From contig CAIVNT010000313.1 in the NCBI GenBank assembly GCA_903907305.1, positions 1-8,254 of the forward strand: DNA of 8,254 nucleotides, given 5' to 3'. The notes below the pieces were generated by a model. The model had not been told where the DNA came from, made no database searches, and was given only the letters and a program-made list of their open reading frames with translations. Source of the DNA: an uncultured Ignavibacteriota bacterium (GTDB taxonomy: Bacteria > Bacteroidota > Ignavibacteria > UBA10030 > UBA8401). The position numbers and the translations under genes are program-made. Positions 6,359 to 8,254 of the stretch are shown here, piece after piece (the stretch's first letter is position 1; every line of letters starts with the position of its first letter).

Positions 6359-7657
6359 CTATTCCAATGTGGTGAAATCTATTTCCGGAGGATTAACTTC
6401 TATGGTTCGTGAGTATGTTGAGCGCAGCATTGTCTGTTCGTTAAAGAAGCCGCAGTTTCGCAGAAAGAATTTTGATTCCTCTGCACCGCCGCTATAGTCC
6501 AAACGATACCCTTTTTGTGCGGTTGCGTCTCCGGTGAAGGTCATCATAGAGAGCGGCTTCCATTTACCTTGCTTATCCTTCACCCACTGGTTTCCGTAAT
6601 ACGCCTTGCGTGTGATATTGCCTGTGTTCGGTTCAAAGTTCTCGAGGAAGGAATGGAGTTTGGTGAGATATGTATTTGTTGCGGGACGGTCAAATGATGC
6701 GATCAGTTGCCAGCGATCCATTTCAGGAGCGAAAAAATATGCCGTAAATATTGTGTGATCATCTGCACCCGGTTGAGCATGCAGTAGAAAACGATAAGTA
6801 TTCTTTGACTTCCATGGAAAGACAAAATAACTTTGTCCGCCGGAACCTTCATTGCCGAATTCACCGGCATGGACATCGCTCCCTTTTTTCATCAACCCGA
6901 TCTTTTTGTCAACAGGAATTGCCGATGGGTCATCCGTTTTGAACGGACTCCACACCGAAAAAAGAACACGCCGTTCTGTCTCCGAATTTACCTGGATACC
7001 GAAATATCCTTCTTTGAATCCATTCGCCATGAAATACGAGCCGATAACATCATTACCTTCGGGGACGGTGATCTCACTGTAGAACCATTCCACTGAATCC
7101 CCTGTTTCGGCTCCGTCATAATTAATATGAACCGACGGGCCGCGTCTTCCCCAATAGAAATAATTTCCATCATTATTCTTTACAAACACTGTGTTTTGAT
7201 CGACCGCCGAACCTGAAAGACGTAATTCTTTTATCTCTGCAAAGAATTTACCGGTCTTTTTCAATCCACGAAAATCCAGACGGAGATACCCTGTATCTGT
7301 GATGTTCCACGAGCCGAAAGGATATTCAGTCCAATTCCCTCCGCGCGCAATAGTAACTTTCGAAGAATTATTGATAGTGCATTGGATGGCACTCTTACCA
7401 TCCGGGACACGCACAAGTGCAGAGACCATCAACGAACCGCACTTCCGCAATTTTATGAATGTACTGAATTGTGCCTTTGTACTGCTCCAATTCATCCATC
7501 CGTCGTCGCTCACTTCTTCCGAGTCTGATTTGCTTGTTGCAGTAACCCACGAGTTACCACCCAATGGAACGATCACCACTGATGAATCCAAAGCATCCAC
7601 ACCTTGCGGATGGAAGAAGGGATAAATACATACGAAAAGACAGATGAAGGAATACAT
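6359..7657 (-). CDS. Exported DUF5077-DUF3472 protein
   Basis: A 432-residue protein. Residues 1-22 are a hydrophobic export signal (likely cut near VDA). Residues about 26-152 match the N-terminal DUF5077 pattern (GGNSWV at 33-38, GNWTEYPFGSW at 107-117), a beta-sandwich often found beside glycan-active enzymes. Residues about 165-395 match DUF3472: WFYSEITVPEGNDVIGSYFM (191-210), FKEGYFGIQVNS (214-225), RRVLFSVWSPF (229-239), GGQSYFVFPW (273-282) and YYGNQWVKD (353-361). The DUF3472 biochemical role is not established; its recurrence with glycosidases suggests glycan recognition or cleavage. The ATG at 7657 has no Shine-Dalgarno site but an A-rich leader. The signal n-region lacks a positive charge, while the in-frame codons just upstream would encode RLKTK without a start codon. 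It is the first gene of the unit with the large glycosidase-like gene. Confidence 0.82.
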   Translation of the reverse strand: MYSFICLFVCIYPFFHPQGVDALDSSVVIVPLGGNSWVTATSKSDSEEVSDDGWMNWSSTKAQFSTFIKLRKCGSLMVSALVRVPDGKSAIQCTINNSSKVTIARGGNWTEYPFGSWNITDTGYLRLDFRGLKKTGKFFAEIKELRLSGSAVDQNTVFVKNNDGNYFYWGRRGPSVHINYDGAETGDSVEWFYSEITVPEGNDVIGSYFMANGFKEGYFGIQVNSETERRVLFSVWSPFKTDDPSAIPVDKKIGLMKKGSDVHAGEFGNEGSGGQSYFVFPWKSKNTYRFLLHAQPGADDHTIFTAYFFAPEMDRWQLIASFDRPATNTYLTKLHSFLENFEPNTGNITRKAYYGNQWVKDKQGKWKPLSMMTFTGDATAQKGYRLDYSGGAEESKFFLRNCGFFNEQTMLRSTYSRTIEVNPPEIDFTTLE

Positions 7658-7684
7658 TTTTGTTTTAAGTCGATCGAAGTTATG

Positions 7685-7709
7685 TGCGAATCATGTTTGA
7701 TTTCGAGCA
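7685..7709. promoter_or_regulatory. Imperfect dyad in the divergent control region, possible operator
   Basis: AATCA (7689-7693) and TGATT (7698-7702) are perfect inverted repeats around TGTT. The symmetry continues outward as TGCG on the left and, after a one-base offset, CG and GCA on the right. The site lies 28 bp from the DUF3472 start and 116 bp from the GH125 start, a suitable place for a regulator of both divergent units. The outer symmetry is imperfect, so it may be chance. Confidence 0.3.
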
Positions 7710-7722
7710 TAATTTAGTTTTT

Positions 7723-7735
7723 CCTTGGTGCAAGG
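7723..7735. promoter_or_regulatory. Short inverted repeat in the divergent control region
   Basis: CCTTG and CAAGG are perfect inverted repeats separated by GTG. The element lies between the divergent glycan genes and could be a second operator half or part of a leader hairpin. No U-tract follows on either strand, so a terminator is unlikely. It is short, and the call is weak. Confidence 0.2.
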
Positions 7736-7815
7736 GCAAGAGAATACATAGAGGGCTGAGTTCACTTCCCTTTAAGATTTTTATGGGAAAAATTGTTATT
7801 GTGAGTCACTACTTT

Positions 7816-7819
7816 GGAG
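7816..7819 (+). promoter_or_regulatory. Shine-Dalgarno site of the GH125 gene
   Basis: GGAG stands 5 nt before the ATG at 7825. It decides this start over the in-frame ATG at 7783, which has no such site and would put 14 extra residues before the Tat signal. Confidence 0.6.
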
Positions 7820-7824
7820 CAGTT

Positions 7825-8254
7825 ATGATCACACGCCGAACCGCCATGAAAATCACTGGTGTATCCGTTGCCGGTATCGCCGCAGGGCTTTCCCCTTTTC
7901 AATTACTCACAGCAACCGATAGATTCGTCTCACTCCGTCCACCGCTGGGTCAGCGTAAATTCGTAAGCGATTCTGTTGAATCAACGATCTCTTCCGTAAA
8001 GAAATCCATCGCGGATGATGAACTCCGCTGGCTCTTTGAGAATTGCTATCCGAATACGCTCGATACTACTGTTGAGACCGGAACGCGTAATGGTAAGCCC
8101 GATACGTTTGTCATCACCGGCGATATCCACGCGATGTGGCTTCGTGATTCATCCGCTCAGGTCTGGCCGTATCTTCCCCTTTCGAAGGATGACAAAAAAG
8201 ATGTGCGATGGCGCGATATTCCGATCGGAAATTTTTTCAAGGATGAAGGCGCGA
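7825..8254 (+). CDS. GH125 exo-alpha-1,6-mannosidase, N-terminal part, cut by window edge
   Basis: 143 codons are visible before the right edge. Residues 1-30 form a twin-arginine (Tat) signal: TRRTAMK at 3-9, then a mild hydrophobic stretch VSVAGIAAGL, which implies folding before export. The mature part matches the GH125 (formerly DUF1237) N-terminal pattern: RPPLGQRKFVSDSVE (38-52), WLFENCYPNTLDTTV (69-83), and the strongly conserved PDTFVITGDIHAMWLRDSS (92-110) followed by AQVWPYLPL. Known GH125 enzymes remove terminal alpha-1,6-linked mannose by an inverting mechanism; the acid and base residues lie beyond the visible part. GGAG (7816-7819) sits 5 nt before the ATG at 7825, which fixes the start over an in-frame ATG at 7783 without such a site. 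After residue 124 the sequence no longer resembles the family pattern I expect. It is divergent from the DUF3472 unit. Confidence 0.87.
   Translation, partial: MITRRTAMKITGVSVAGIAAGLSPFQLLTATDRFVSLRPPLGQRKFVSDSVESTISSVKKSIADDELRWLFENCYPNTLDTTVETGTRNGKPDTFVITGDIHAMWLRDSSAQVWPYLPLSKDDKKDVRWRDIPIGNFFKDEGA

Noticed and set aside
7706..7728. Minus-strand TTGCAC-16-TATGCT promoter candidate for the DUF3472 unit
   Set aside because: The -35 matches consensus at only 3 of 6 positions and the -10 at 4 of 6, too weak to list.
1..8254. CRISPR array, tRNA, rRNA, transposase or phage genes
   Set aside because: I looked for regularly spaced repeats, cloverleaf-like segments and mobile-element proteins by eye and saw none.

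Overview
The window looks like chromosomal DNA of a bacterium from the Bacteroidota/Ignavibacteriota (FCB) neighbourhood. The grounds are an estimated GC content in the mid-40s, several genes without a clear Shine-Dalgarno site, and glycan-degradation families (DUF5077-DUF3472, a large TIM-barrel glycosidase-like protein, GH125) that are typical of that group. No marker gene is present, so the taxonomic call is inference.

Layout. (1) Positions 1-873, minus strand: a small two-helix membrane protein with a coiled-coil-like tail (574-873), then a 77-bp gap holding a palindromic repeat-like element (506-566), then a membrane metallopeptidase-like gene with an HECTH motif that runs off the left edge (1-496). 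(2) Positions 874-1313: a 440-bp gene-free region with two sigma70-like promoter candidates pointing right and a nested stem-loop between them. (3) Positions 1314-1781, plus strand: a 155-aa soluble protein with one canonical EF-hand calcium loop. (4) Positions 1941-3278, plus strand: an APC-superfamily amino acid/polyamine permease, preceded by a near-perfect AT-rich dyad. (5) Positions 3332-7657, minus strand: a tight two-gene unit (3-nt gap) encoding an exported DUF5077-DUF3472 protein and then a 1007-aa exported glycoside-hydrolase-like protein; it is convergent with the permease. (6) Positions 7825-8254, plus strand, cut by the right edge: the Tat-exported N-terminal part of a GH125 exo-alpha-1,6-mannosidase, divergent from the two-gene unit across a 167-bp shared control region.

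How the genes may work together. The divergent GH125 and DUF3472/glycosidase genes look like one exported glycan-processing locus, plausibly acting on alpha-mannosides or another host or microbial glycan. The activities of the DUF3472 protein and the 1007-aa protein cannot be read from the sequence. The permease may import amino acids or polyamines independently. I found no CRISPR array, tRNA, rRNA, transposase or phage gene. The most unusual points are the repeat-like palindrome between the first two genes, the promoter-plus-nested-hairpin region at 1065-1274, and the unassigned glycan locus.
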